Below, in pieces: positions 26,147-34,899 of a DNA stretch of 64,000 nt. Within the stretch, counting starts at the first letter, position 1. The number at the start of each line of letters is the position of its first letter. Source of the stretch: Bradyrhizobium sp. CCBAU 53338 (GTDB lineage: Bacteria; Pseudomonadota; Alphaproteobacteria; Rhizobiales; Xanthobacteraceae); contig NZ_CP030048.1 of the NCBI RefSeq assembly GCF_015291665.1, positions 4,216,001-4,280,000 on the forward strand. Direction: 5' to 3'. The notes under the pieces are model-generated. The model saw only the letters and a program-made list of their open reading frames with translations. It had not been told where the DNA came from and made no database searches. The position numbers and the translations under genes were made by a program.

Positions 26147-26866
26147 CTAGCAGCCGAGCTTGTCGGCGATGCCGCCGAAATCCCTGGCGACGATGTCCCA
26201 GTTGCCGGTGGCGTCGAAATCGACCTTCTGCAAAGGGCCGTATTCGGTCGGCCGCGCCACGAACGCGGTCTTCAGACCGTATTTCTGTGCCGCGGCGAGA
26301 TCGCCATTGTGGGCGGCGACCATCATCACCTGCTCGGGCTTGAGGCCGAGCAGCCTTGCAGCGCCGAGATAGGTTTCGGGATCGGGCTTGTAGTGCTCGA
26401 AAAGCTCGGCCGACATGATCAGGTCCCACGGCAGGCCGGCATGCTTCGCCATGTTGGTGAGCAGCGCAACGTTGCCGTTCGACAGCGGCGATATCACGAA
26501 CTTGGTCTTCAGCCGCGTCAGGCCGGCGACGCTGTCGGGCCAGGGGTTGAGGCGGTGCCAGCCCTTGGTGAGGTGGTCGAGATCGGCGTCGGTAAGCGCC
26601 TTGATCGCGAACTTCTCGACCAGCTTTTCGAGGGAACGCCGATGCAGATCGTCGAGCATGACATAGCCGCGCTCGGGATGCTCGCGCACGTCCTGCATCG
26701 AGGCGACATACATGCCGCGCCAGCCGTCGACGAGCGCTGTCCAGTCGGCGCTGATGCCGCGGCCCTTCCCCCACCACATGAAATCGGTGATCAGGCTGGT
26801 GCGCCAGTCGACGACCGTGCCGAACACGTCGAAGATCAGGGCTTTGACGGCGGAGAGATCGGACAT
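26147..26866 (-). CDS. Haloacid dehalogenase, type II (L-2-haloacid dehalogenase-like)
   Basis: HAD-superfamily hydrolase of 239 aa. The nucleophile motif is ALIFDVFGTVVDWR with D13; later motifs are SPLSNGN (motif II Ser), KPDPETY (motif III Lys) and AAHNGDLAAAQ (motif IV). The sequence type matches L-2-haloacid dehalogenases, which hydrolyse halogenated carboxylic acids; the true substrate in this organism may be something else. It ends 14 bp from the convergent gntR stop. Confidence 0.85.
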   Translation of the reverse strand: MSDLSAVKALIFDVFGTVVDWRTSLITDFMWWGKGRGISADWTALVDGWRGMYVASMQDVREHPERGYVMLDDLHRRSLEKLVEKFAIKALTDADLDHLTKGWHRLNPWPDSVAGLTRLKTKFVISPLSNGNVALLTNMAKHAGLPWDLIMSAELFEHYKPDPETYLGAARLLGLKPEQVMMVAAHNGDLAAAQKYGLKTAFVARPTEYGPLQKVDFDATGNWDIVARDFGGIADKLGC

Positions 26867-26890
26867 GGCGCTTCCCTGATTGTTCTTGTC

Positions 26891-26979
26891 GTCATTCCGG
26901 GACTCGCGAAGCGCGAACCCGGAATCCAGAAGTTGTGGCGCGAGATTCCGGGCTCTCGTTTCGCGAGTCCCGGAATGAC
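26891..26979. repeat. Composite palindromic element (two REP-like units)
   Basis: Outer arms GTCATTCCGGGACTCGCGAA (26891-26910) and TTCGCGAGTCCCGGAATGAC (26960-26979) are perfect 20-bp inverted repeats. Inside, CCCGGAATC and GATTCCGGG repeat the pattern, so two hairpins or one long cruciform can form. It fills the gap between glpX and the HAD gene and looks like a BIME-type REP pair. Confidence 0.75.
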
Positions 26980-26987
26980 GGCAAACG

Positions 26988-27989
26988 CTAGTCCAGGTGG
27001 AACTTCGCGAGCTCGCGGTGCTCGGCCTTGATGTAGCGCACGGTGCCGGTGACGGAGCGCATCACCACGGTCTCGGTCTCGATCACGCCGTCCTTGCGGA
27101 ATTTGACGCCCGACAGCAGTGAACCGGTCGTGACGCCCGTGGCGGCGAACAGGCAGTCGCCGCGGGCCATGTCCTCGATGCCGTAGATCATCTTGGGATC
27201 GTTGACGCCCATCTTGGCCGCGCGCTCGCGCTTCTCGTCGGAATCCAGGATCAGCCGGCACTGCATCTGGCCGCCGATGCAACGTAGCGCGACCGCAGCG
27301 AGCACGCCTTCCGGCGCGCCGCCGGTGCCGAGATACATGTCGACGCCGGTGTTGTCGGGGTCGGCGCAGTGGATCACGCCGGCGACGTCGCCGTCGGTGA
27401 TGAGGCGCACGGCCGCTCCCGTCGAGCGCACGCTCTCGATGATGCTGGCATGGCGCGGACGGTCGAGCACGAGAACCGTAATACCGTCGGGCTTGACGCC
27501 CTTGGCCTTGGCGAGGCGGCGGACGTTGTCGGCAGGGCTCGCGTCGAGCTCGACGACGCCCTTGTCGTAGCCCGGACCGATGGCGAGCTTCTGCATGTAG
27601 ACGTCGGGGGCATGCAGCAGCGTGCCGCCGTCAGCCATCGCCATGGTAGCAATCGAACCCGGCATGTTCTTGGCGCACAGCGTGGTGCCTTCGAGCGGGT
27701 CGACCGCGATATCGACCTCGGGGCCCGCCTTCATGCCGACCTGCTCGCCGATATAGAGCATCGGCGCCTCGTCGCGCTCGCCCTCGCCGATCACGATGGT
27801 GCCCTGGATCGGCAGCTTGTTGAGCTCGCGGCGCATGGCGTCGACGGCGGCCTGGTCGGCCGCCTTCTCCTGCCCATGCCCGCGCAGCCGCGCCGACGAC
27901 ACCGCCGCCCGTTCCGTCACACGTACGATCTCCAGCGTGAGAATACGCTCGAGCAACGCCTGCGGCGGCACTGAAATATGGGTCGACAT
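26988..27989 (-). CDS. glpX: Class II fructose-1,6-bisphosphatase
   Basis: GlpX hydrolyses fructose-1,6-bisphosphate in gluconeogenesis and, in autotrophs, the Calvin cycle. The 333 residues carry the metal/phosphate motifs IVIGEGERDEAPMLYIGE and VDPLEGTTLCAKNMPGS, and the substrate segment YLGTGGAPEGVLAAVALRCIGGQMQ. It lies 95 bp downstream of hom on the same strand, a conserved neighbourhood in related bacteria. Confidence 0.95.
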   Translation of the reverse strand: MSTHISVPPQALLERILTLEIVRVTERAAVSSARLRGHGQEKAADQAAVDAMRRELNKLPIQGTIVIGEGERDEAPMLYIGEQVGMKAGPEVDIAVDPLEGTTLCAKNMPGSIATMAMADGGTLLHAPDVYMQKLAIGPGYDKGVVELDASPADNVRRLAKAKGVKPDGITVLVLDRPRHASIIESVRSTGAAVRLITDGDVAGVIHCADPDNTGVDMYLGTGGAPEGVLAAVALRCIGGQMQCRLILDSDEKRERAAKMGVNDPKMIYGIEDMARGDCLFAATGVTTGSLLSGVKFRKDGVIETETVVMRSVTGTVRYIKAEHRELAKFHLD

Positions 27990-28084
27990 CGGCTCACTCC
28001 TTCGAAACGTTTGGGACGGAAATCTCCGTCCGCATCAACTCGTAACATCAGCAGTTCGTTCGAACCGCTTCGTGTCTTTCTCGC

Positions 28085-29401
28085 TCAGTTCTTCTCAATC
28101 CTGATGACCTGCGGCCGTCCGCTGATCACCTTGTCCTTTTGCACGGCCGCGAGCGCGCGGCGCACCGCGTCTTCATGGGTCGCGTACGTGATCAGGATGA
28201 CGGGCACGGGCACCGCCTTGCCGTCGGCCGGCGCAGCGCCGCCGTTGGGGTGACGCTGCACGATCGACTCGATCGAAATCTTCTGCTCCGCGAGCCGGGT
28301 CGCGATCGCAGCCGCAGTACCCGGGAAATCGCGTGCCAATAGGCGGATGTAGTAGCCGCCCTCGTGTCGCTCCATCGGCGCCTTCCTGGTGTCGCGCAAA
28401 TGCGCGATCGGCCGGCCGAACGGATTGGCGCGGATGCCGCGCGCGACATCGGCGATGTCGGCGACGACGGCGGATGCGGTTGCAGCGCCGCCTGCGCCCG
28501 GACCGACCAGCGTGATCGGCGGAATGCCCTCACCATCGATCGTAACCGCATTGGTGACACCCATCACCTGCGCGATCGAGGATGTCTTGGGAACCATGGT
28601 CGGGTGCACGCGCTGCTCGATGCCCTTGGCGGTGCGAACGGCAACGCCGAGCAGCTTGACGCGGTAGCCGAGATCGGCGGCCGCGCGAAGATCTTCCGGC
28701 GCGATGGAGGAGATGCCTTCGACATACACTGCGCCTTGAGCAACTTTCGTGCCGAAGGCAAGGCTGGCGAGAATGGCGAGCTTTTGTGCGGTGTCGTGAC
28801 CGTCGACGTCGAAGGACGGGTTGGCCTCGGCATAGCCGAGCCGCTGCGCATCCTTGAGACACTCGGCGAACGACAGGCCCTCCTGCTCCATCCGGGTCAG
28901 GATGTAATTGCAGGTGCCGTTGAGGATGCCGTAGACGCGATTGATGCCGGTTCCGGCAAGACCTTCGCGCAAGGTCTTGATGACAGGGATCGCGGCGCCG
29001 ACGGCTGCCTCGAAATTCAGCGCACCGCCATGCTTTTCGGCGGCCTTGGCGAGCTTGATTCCGTGCTTGGCGAGCAGTGCCTTGTTGGCGGTGACGACAG
29101 ACTTGCCGGCGTTGAGCGCGGCTTCGACGGCGGAGAGCGCGGGGTCGCCGGCGCCGCCCATCAGCTCGACGAAGCAGTCAATGCCGGGATGCGTAGCGAG
29201 CGCAAGCGGATCCCTCACCCATTCGACGCCGCGCAGATCGATACCGCGCTTCTTGGCCTTCGAGCGCGCGGTAACGGCAACGACCCGAATACCGCGGCCG
29301 CTGCGGCCCGCGAGCACGCGCGCCTGTGTTTCAATCAAACGGACAACTTCGGCGCCCACGGTGCCGAGCCCCGCTATGCCCACTTTCAGGGGTGCAACCA
29401 T
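28085..29401 (-). CDS. hom: Homoserine dehydrogenase
   Basis: NAD(P)-dependent enzyme of the aspartate pathway that makes homoserine for threonine and methionine. The 438 residues comprise an N-terminal Rossmann domain (KVGIAGLGTVGAEVVRLI), the catalytic domain (GGALNFEAAVGAAIPVIKTL, LNGTCNYILTRM, PSFDVDGHDTAQKL) and a C-terminal ACT domain (YYIRLLARDFPGTAAAIATRLAE) for threonine feedback control. It starts 28 bp after the upstream aminotransferase stop, so the two are probably co-transcribed. Confidence 0.96.
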   Translation of the reverse strand: MVAPLKVGIAGLGTVGAEVVRLIETQARVLAGRSGRGIRVVAVTARSKAKKRGIDLRGVEWVRDPLALATHPGIDCFVELMGGAGDPALSAVEAALNAGKSVVTANKALLAKHGIKLAKAAEKHGGALNFEAAVGAAIPVIKTLREGLAGTGINRVYGILNGTCNYILTRMEQEGLSFAECLKDAQRLGYAEANPSFDVDGHDTAQKLAILASLAFGTKVAQGAVYVEGISSIAPEDLRAAADLGYRVKLLGVAVRTAKGIEQRVHPTMVPKTSSIAQVMGVTNAVTIDGEGIPPITLVGPGAGGAATASAVVADIADVARGIRANPFGRPIAHLRDTRKAPMERHEGGYYIRLLARDFPGTAAAIATRLAEQKISIESIVQRHPNGGAAPADGKAVPVPVILITYATHEDAVRRALAAVQKDKVISGRPQVIRIEKN

Positions 29402-29429
29402 GATGCTTTAGTGAACCTGCAGAAGAGAA

Positions 29430-30650
29430 TTAGCGCCTGTTGGCGAGCGGAACGACGTTGTGCAACGTTTCGATGCCGCTTTCAAGGAAGCGGCGCACGC
29501 CGCGCGCGGCCTGCCTGATCCGTTGCTCGTTTTCCACCATGGCGATGCGGACATATCCTTCACCATGCTCGCCGAATCCGACGCCGGGCGAGACCGCGAC
29601 ACCTGATTTCTCCACCATGAGGGTCGCGAACTGCATGCTGCCGACGCTGCGGAACGCTTCCGGCAGCGGCACCCAGGCGAACATCGAGGCTTCCGGCGGC
29701 GGAATCTCCCAGCCGGCGCGGCCGAACGATTCCACCAGCGCGTCGCGGCGCTTGCGATAGGTGTCGCGCATCTCCTTGATGCAATCGTCGGGGCCGTTCA
29801 GCGCCGCGGTCGCGGCGACCTGCACCGGCGTGAATGCGCCATAGTCGAGGTAGGATTTGACGCGGGCGAGCGCCGCGATTACGCGCTCGTTGCCGACCGC
29901 AAAGCCCATGCGCCAGCCGGCCATCGAATAAGTCTTCGACATCGAAGTGAACTCGACGGTGACGTCGATGGCGCCCGGCACCTGGAGCACCGAGGGCGGC
30001 GGGTTGTTCTCGTCGAAATAGACCTCGGCATAGGCAAGATCAGACAGGATCAGGATCTCGTGCTTCTTCGCGAAAGCGACGAGGTCCTTGTAGAAGTCGA
30101 GGCTCGCGACATAGGCGGTCGGGTTCGACGGATAGCAGACCACAAGCGCGAGGGGCTTGGGGATCGAATGCACGATCGCCCGCTCCACCGCTTCGAAGAA
30201 TTGCGGCGTCGGCTCCGAGGGCACCGAACGGATCACGCCGCCCGCCATCAAGAAGCCGAAGGCGTGGATCGGGTAGCTCGGGTTCGGACAGAGGATGACG
30301 TCACCAGGGGCGGTGATCGCCTGGGCCACGTTTGCAAAGCCTTCCTTCGAGCCCAGCGTCGCCACCACCTGGGTGTCGGGGTTGAGCTTCACGCCGAAGC
30401 GGCGGGCGTAATAGGCGGCCTGGGCCCGGCGCAGGCCGGGGATGCCGCGGGACGCCGAGTAGCGGTCGGTGCGCGGCTTGCCCAGGGTCTCCTTGAGCTT
30501 CTCCAGCACGTGCGGGGGCGCCGGCAGATCGGGATTGCCCATGCCGAGATCGATGATGTCGGCGCCGGCATTCCGCGCGGCCGCCTTGGCCCGGTTGACC
30601 TGCTCGAACACGTAAGGCGGAAGGCGGCGGATGCGGTAAAAATCTTCCAT
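29430..30650 (-). CDS. Class I/II aminotransferase, AlaC-like
   Basis: 406-residue PLP enzyme that closely resembles glutamate-pyruvate aminotransferase AlaC (RIRRLPPYVFEQVN, SRGIPGLRRAQ, LGSKEGFANV, PNPSYPIHAFG). The PLP lysine is in SMSKTYSMAGWRMGF. In many alphaproteobacteria this gene precedes hom and is often annotated as LL-diaminopimelate or aspartate-family aminotransferase; the operon with hom leaves a role in aspartate-family metabolism open. The start is placed at the ATG 30648-30650, where the conserved MEDFYRIRRLPPYVF begins; the upstream extension is not conserved-looking. Confidence 0.85.
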   Translation of the reverse strand: MEDFYRIRRLPPYVFEQVNRAKAAARNAGADIIDLGMGNPDLPAPPHVLEKLKETLGKPRTDRYSASRGIPGLRRAQAAYYARRFGVKLNPDTQVVATLGSKEGFANVAQAITAPGDVILCPNPSYPIHAFGFLMAGGVIRSVPSEPTPQFFEAVERAIVHSIPKPLALVVCYPSNPTAYVASLDFYKDLVAFAKKHEILILSDLAYAEVYFDENNPPPSVLQVPGAIDVTVEFTSMSKTYSMAGWRMGFAVGNERVIAALARVKSYLDYGAFTPVQVAATAALNGPDDCIKEMRDTYRKRRDALVESFGRAGWEIPPPEASMFAWVPLPEAFRSVGSMQFATLMVEKSGVAVSPGVGFGEHGEGYVRIAMVENEQRIRQAARGVRRFLESGIETLHNVVPLANRR

Positions 30651-30734
30651 GGCTCTCTGGGCTCCGGGCAACCGGTCAGGACAGAATCGAGGGGAGATGA
30701 CCGCCCCTTCGAGGAGACAGCGCCCGACGCACGA

Positions 30735-30767
30735 AAATCGCTCGAAATCAAACACTTGGAGCGATTT
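30735..30767. promoter_or_regulatory. Inverted repeat upstream of the alaC-like/hom operon
   Basis: AAATCGCTC (30735-30743) and GAGCGATTT (30759-30767), a perfect 9-bp inverted repeat with a 15-bp spacer, lies 85-117 bp upstream of the aminotransferase ATG. It may be an operator or an mRNA leader hairpin. No T-run follows in the operon direction. Confidence 0.4.
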
Positions 30768-30896
30768 ACGGCGACAAGGACTGAACTCCTTCGCCCTGAC
30801 TCTCGGCTGAATTGAAGTCTTTTTAGCACGGAGTGGCGGGGGCGCCAGCGATTACCTTGCGGCTCTCTCCGGCCGTCCTCTTCCCTTTTGCCGCCC

Positions 30897-31172
30897 CTAT
30901 TTGGCGTCTTTTGCGGCGACGGCCTGGCGGTCGCGCGCTGCGGCAAGCTCGGCTTCGATCTTGGCACGCTGGTCCGGTGGGATGATGGCCTCATCGCGAT
31001 CCGGCGGCAGATCGTGTACCGGAAGGTAGCCGCCGGAATCCCTGGAATGGGCCTGCGCGTCGGTGGGGGTGTAGTCAGCCAACTGACTCGAACACCCTCC
31101 CAAGGCGAGCGCCGCGATCAGCAGCGCGCCAGCAATCGGCAGCGACTTTTGCAGGTCCCACAACGCCAACAC
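30897..31172 (-). CDS. Small lipoprotein, hypothetical, 91 aa
   Basis: Probable lipoprotein: a hydrophobic N-terminus (LPIAGALLIAALALGGC) ends in a lipobox-like ALGGC. The mature part is short, polar and Asp/Ala-rich with no known domain. The start (GTG 31170-31172) is uncertain; a TTG is next to it. It is divergent from phaC. Small lipoproteins of this sort are common in Bradyrhizobium and lack assigned roles. Confidence 0.6.
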   Translation of the reverse strand: MLALWDLQKSLPIAGALLIAALALGGCSSQLADYTPTDAQAHSRDSGGYLPVHDLPPDRDEAIIPPDQRAKIEAELAAARDRQAVAAKDAK

Positions 31173-31425
31173 TTGGGAACCCCCCTACCCGTCCCAACGC
31201 AAGGCTGCCGGCAACTTAACCAACAACCTGCCCAAGCTCAAACCATTGCTGCCCACAAATGGTACGAGCGAGAAATCATCCAAGGCCCACGGCACAAGAC
31301 GTGCCCGCCGATTGTGACGAAAGCAAGAAGGCTTGTCGCAGTGCAGCACATCTTCGCGCCTGTTTGGCACGAAACCAGCGAGCTTCGCGGTGACGAATAC
31401 GGAATCAATCGGTAGTGTTGCCTTC

Positions 31426-33237
31426 ATGAGTACCGCCACGACCGACACGCCCACCTCAAAGCCCGAAACGAAGTTCAATGCGGAAGCCTTCGCGATGAAT
31501 GTCGCGCGGGCGATGGAGAGCGGCGGCAAGGCGCTCGCCGCGTATCTGAAGCCGCGCGAAAGCGGCGAGGTGCAGGACCGTCCGCCGGCCGAGCTCACCG
31601 AGGTGGTGAAGACCTTCACCTCGGTCGCTGAATATTGGCTGTCGGACCAGTCGCGTGCGTCCGACCTCCAGACCAAGCTCGCCAAGGACTATCTCGATCT
31701 CTGGGGCTCGGCGGCGCGGCGAATGGCCGGCCAGGAGGCGCAACCCGCGATCGCGCCCTCGCCGCGCGACAAGCGCTTTGCCGATCCGGAATGGAAGTCG
31801 AACCAGTTCTTCGATTTCGTGATGCAGCTCTATCTGCTCACGGCTAAATGGGCGCAGGAGCTCGTGAACGACGCCGAGCTCGACCCGGCGACCCGCCGCA
31901 AGGCGGAGTTCTATGTGCAGCAGGTCACCAACGCGATCTCGCCGTCGAACTTCGTGCTGACCAATCCCGAGGTGCTGCGCGAGACCGTTGCCAGCAGCGG
32001 CGAGAACCTCGCGCGCGGCCTGACCATGCTGGCGGAGGACATCTCCGCCGGCAAGGGCATGCTGAAGATCCGCCAGTCCAACCCGGACAACATGGTCGTC
32101 GGCGTCAACATGGCGACGACGCCGGGCAAGGTGATCTACCAGAACGAGATGATGCAGCTGATCCAGTATGCGCCAACCACGGAGAAGGTGCTGCGCACGC
32201 CGCTGCTGATCATTCCGCCCTGGATCAACAAATTCTACATCCTCGATCTCAAGCCGGAGAAATCCTACATCAAGTGGTGCGTCGATCAGGGCATCACCGT
32301 GTTCGTGATCTCATGGGTCAATCCCGACAAGAAGCTCGGCGGCAAGAGCTGGGAAGACTACATGAAGGAAGGCCCGCTCACGGCGATGGACGTGATCGAG
32401 AAGGTCACCGGCGAGATGAAGGTTCACACCGCCGGCTATTGCGTCGGCGGCACCATGCTCGCGACCACGCTGGCCTGGCTCGCCGAGAAGCGGCGCCAGC
32501 GCGTGACCTCGGCGACCTTCTTTGCCGCACAGGTCGACTTCACCCATGCCGGCGATCTCCTCGTCTTCGTCGACGAGGAGCAGATCGCAGCGCTCGAGCA
32601 GGACATGAAGACATCGGGCGTGCTCGAAGGCTCCAAGATGGCGATGGCCTTCAACATGCTGCGCTCGAACGACCTGATCTGGTCCTACGTGGTCAGCAAC
32701 TATCTGAAGGGCCAGCAGCCGAGCGCGTTCGACCTGCTGCACTGGAATTCCGATGCGACGCGGATGACGCAGGCGAACCATTCCTACTACTTGCGCAACT
32801 GCTACCTGGAGAACCGGCTGTCGACCGGCACGATGGTGCTCGACAACACCCTGCTCGACCTCTCCAAGGTCAAGGTGCCCGTCTACAACCTCGCCACGCG
32901 CGAGGATCACATCGCGCCGGCGGAGTCCGTGCTTTACGGTTCGCAATTCTTCGGCGGGCCCGTGAAATACGTGCTGTCAGGCTCGGGCCACATCGCCGGC
33001 GTCGTCAATCCGCCGGCGTCGAACAAGTACCAGTACTGGACCAACGACAACATCAAGGACGTCAACGTCGCCCAGTGGATGAAGGGCGCGGTGGAGCACA
33101 AGGGCTCGTGGTGGCCGGACTGGCGCGAATGGCTGGGCGGGCTCGATCCGGAGGAAGTGCCGGCGCGTAGCGTCGGCACCGAGGCGCTGCCCCCGATCGA
33201 GGATGCCCCCGGCAGCTACGTCAGGGTTCGCGCGTAG
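31426..33237 (+). CDS. phaC: Class I poly(3-hydroxyalkanoate) synthase
   Basis: PHA polymerase of 603 aa that builds polyhydroxybutyrate from 3-hydroxyacyl-CoA at the granule surface. The lipase-like box GYCVGG holds the nucleophile C339; the Asp (REDHIAP, D494) and His (GSGHIAG, H522) complete the catalytic triad. The size matches class I enzymes, which act without PhaE or PhaR partners. The start is taken at the ATG 31426; the frame is open further upstream but not conserved-looking. No phaA, phaB or phaZ is adjacent. Confidence 0.95.
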   Translation: MSTATTDTPTSKPETKFNAEAFAMNVARAMESGGKALAAYLKPRESGEVQDRPPAELTEVVKTFTSVAEYWLSDQSRASDLQTKLAKDYLDLWGSAARRMAGQEAQPAIAPSPRDKRFADPEWKSNQFFDFVMQLYLLTAKWAQELVNDAELDPATRRKAEFYVQQVTNAISPSNFVLTNPEVLRETVASSGENLARGLTMLAEDISAGKGMLKIRQSNPDNMVVGVNMATTPGKVIYQNEMMQLIQYAPTTEKVLRTPLLIIPPWINKFYILDLKPEKSYIKWCVDQGITVFVISWVNPDKKLGGKSWEDYMKEGPLTAMDVIEKVTGEMKVHTAGYCVGGTMLATTLAWLAEKRRQRVTSATFFAAQVDFTHAGDLLVFVDEEQIAALEQDMKTSGVLEGSKMAMAFNMLRSNDLIWSYVVSNYLKGQQPSAFDLLHWNSDATRMTQANHSYYLRNCYLENRLSTGTMVLDNTLLDLSKVKVPVYNLATREDHIAPAESVLYGSQFFGGPVKYVLSGSGHIAGVVNPPASNKYQYWTNDNIKDVNVAQWMKGAVEHKGSWWPDWREWLGGLDPEEVPARSVGTEALPPIEDAPGSYVRVRA

Positions 33238-33287
33238 CGCTGGTTTTCGTATAAGCTCACGACATCGACTCTAGAGGGGACCGGGTT

Positions 33288-33686
33288 ATGACGCGCGAAT
33301 TGTTCTGGCTGACCTGTACGGTGATCTTCACTGGCATCCTGTGGGTCCCCTACATTCTCGACCGTTGCCAGGTCCGCGGCCTCTCCGGCGCGATGGCCAA
33401 CCCCTCGCGCGGCGACAAGCCCCAATCGCCGTGGGCGACGCGCCTGATGTTCGCACACGACAACGCGGTCGAGAACCTCGTGATCTTCGCACCGCTGGTG
33501 CTGATCCTGAACGCGATCGACTATTCCTCGAAATGGACCGTGCTCGCCTGCGCGGTCTATTTCTGGTCGCGCGTCGCCCATCTCATCGTCTACGCAATGG
33601 GACTACCGGTGTTCCGCACCCTCGCCTTCGTCGTCGGCTTTGCCGCCCAGGCCGTGCTGGCGCTGGCGATCTTCAAGGTGCTCTAA
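33288..33686 (+). CDS. MAPEG family membrane protein
   Basis: 132-residue protein with four membrane helices of the MAPEG family (membrane-associated eicosanoid and glutathione metabolism). FAHDNAVENLVIFAPLVL is the family's conserved loop-helix segment. Bacterial members are usually uncharacterised and some have glutathione transferase activity. Its stop codon TAA (33684-33686) overlaps the target dinucleotide of the IS630-type insertion that follows, so the coding sequence is intact. Confidence 0.85.
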   Translation: MTRELFWLTCTVIFTGILWVPYILDRCQVRGLSGAMANPSRGDKPQSPWATRLMFAHDNAVENLVIFAPLVLILNAIDYSSKWTVLACAVYFWSRVAHLIVYAMGLPVFRTLAFVVGFAAQAVLALAIFKVL

Positions 33687-34728
33687 AGCGGGATGGGTTT
33701 AATCTGAATCGATTTGGGATTCCCAAATCAGCTTGTTTCTGATTCACCATGCTGGCTGGACGGAGGCCAGCATGGATGGGCAAGCCGTATTCTCTGGATC
33801 TTCGCAAGCGCGTGGTGGCGGCAATCGAGGGCGGGATGTCCCGCAATCGAGCCGCCAAGCAGTTTGGGGTGGCGATCAGCACGGCCATCGGCTGGATGAA
33901 GCGGGTCGATAAGACCGGCAGCGTCGAGCCTGGCCAGATCGGTGGCTACAAGCCGAAGGCAATTTCGGGCGAGCACGCGATCTGGCTGTCGCAGCGGATC
34001 AAGGACGGCGATTTCACCATACGGGGTCTCGTCGCCGAGCTTAGCGGACGCGGCCTGAAGGTCGACTACCACTCGGTGTGGGACTTCGTGCATGCCGAGA
34101 AGCTCAGCTTCAAAAAAAAGCGTGGCGGCTGGCGAACGCGATCGACCGGAGGTCGCACGGCGGCGAGCCCAGTGGGCAAAGTATCAAGGTCGCGTCGAAG
34201 CTGAGCGGCTCGTCTTCATCGACGAGACCTGGACCAGGACCGATATGGCCCCCCTGCGGGGCTGGGCGCCGCGCGGGCACAGACTTCACGCCAAGGTTCC
34301 CCACGGCCGCTGGAAGACCATGACTTTCCTGGCGGCCCTGCGCCATGACCGGATTGATGCGCCATGGTTCATCGAGGGGCCGATCGATGGCGTGAGCTTT
34401 CGCACCTATGTCGAGAAGGTTCTTCAGCCCGTTCTGCGACCCGGCGATATCGTCATCCTGGATAACCTCGGCAGCCACCGGAGCAAAGCAGTTCGCCAGC
34501 TCATCCGTTCGGTCGGCGCCAAGCTCTTCTTCCTGCCAAAATACTCGCCCGACCTGAACCCGATCGAACAGGTCTTCGCCAAGCTCAAGCACCTCGTCCG
34601 CAAAGCTGCCGCGCGAACCGTCGACACCGTCTGCGCCGCAATCGGCCACGCACTCGATGCCTTCACATCCGAGGAATGCGCCAACTACCTGAAAAACTCA
34701 GGCTATCGAACTTAATGCCATCATGCTT
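33686..34728 (+). mobile_element. IS630-family insertion sequence
   Basis: About 1.04 kb flanked by TA dinucleotides (33684-33685 and 34729-34730), as expected for IS630 target duplication. Terminal inverted repeats are imperfect: AAGCGGGATGGGTTTAA on the left and AAGCATGATGGCATTAA on the right (reverse-complemented). Near the left end GATTTGGGA-T-TCCCAAATC (33711-33729) is a near-perfect palindrome that could block read-through from the upstream gene. It carries one transposase split over two frames. Confidence 0.85.
33776..34715 (+). pseudogene. IS630 transposase, two overlapping frames joined at an A8 run
   Basis: First frame (33776-34204) encodes the N-terminal HTH part (MGKPYSLDLRKRVVAAIEGG, CGGAGG ribosome site) and second frame (to 34715) the DDE catalytic part, with D in VFIDETW, D in ILDNLGSHRS and E in NPIEQVFAKLK. 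The frames meet at eight A (34112-34119): LSFKK in frame one continues as SKKSVAAGERD in frame two, so removing one A restores a ~310-residue protein. Either a disabling insertion or expression by slippage at the A-run; both remain possible. Confidence 0.8.
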
Positions 34729-34731
34729 TAG

Positions 34732-34770
34732 AACTACCGCTTCGGCGGCCCGGTCGTCGCGAAGTACTGA
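34732..34770 (+). pseudogene. Remnant of an outer membrane beta-barrel protein (last 12 codons)
   Basis: Directly after the IS right end, an open frame reads NYRFGGPVVAKY and stops. The intact outer membrane protein at 40069-40848 ends YRFNWTGPVVAKY, so this is almost certainly the C-terminus of a lost paralogue. The codon before it would be TAG, so the IS did not simply interrupt an intact gene at this point; a deletion or rearrangement is needed. Confidence 0.65.
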
Positions 34771-34899
34771 AGTCTCGTGTGCCGGACGCGCGAAGCGCGA
34801 GCCGGGCCCCAGGGAACACCAAATAGAGAAAGCATGGGCCACGGCTCTGCAGCGCACCACTGAAGAAGTGCTGCGCTGCGTCGGGGGCACGAGACTACC

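Noticed and set aside
31333..31425. Upstream extension of phaC
   Set aside because: The residues are unlike any PhaC N-terminus, and the ATG at 31426 gives the expected length.
33686..34728. Possibility that the IS marks a larger mobile island
   Set aside because: Neighbouring genes (phaC, argC, parE) are core genes, and no integrase, second IS or tRNA was seen within 10 kb.
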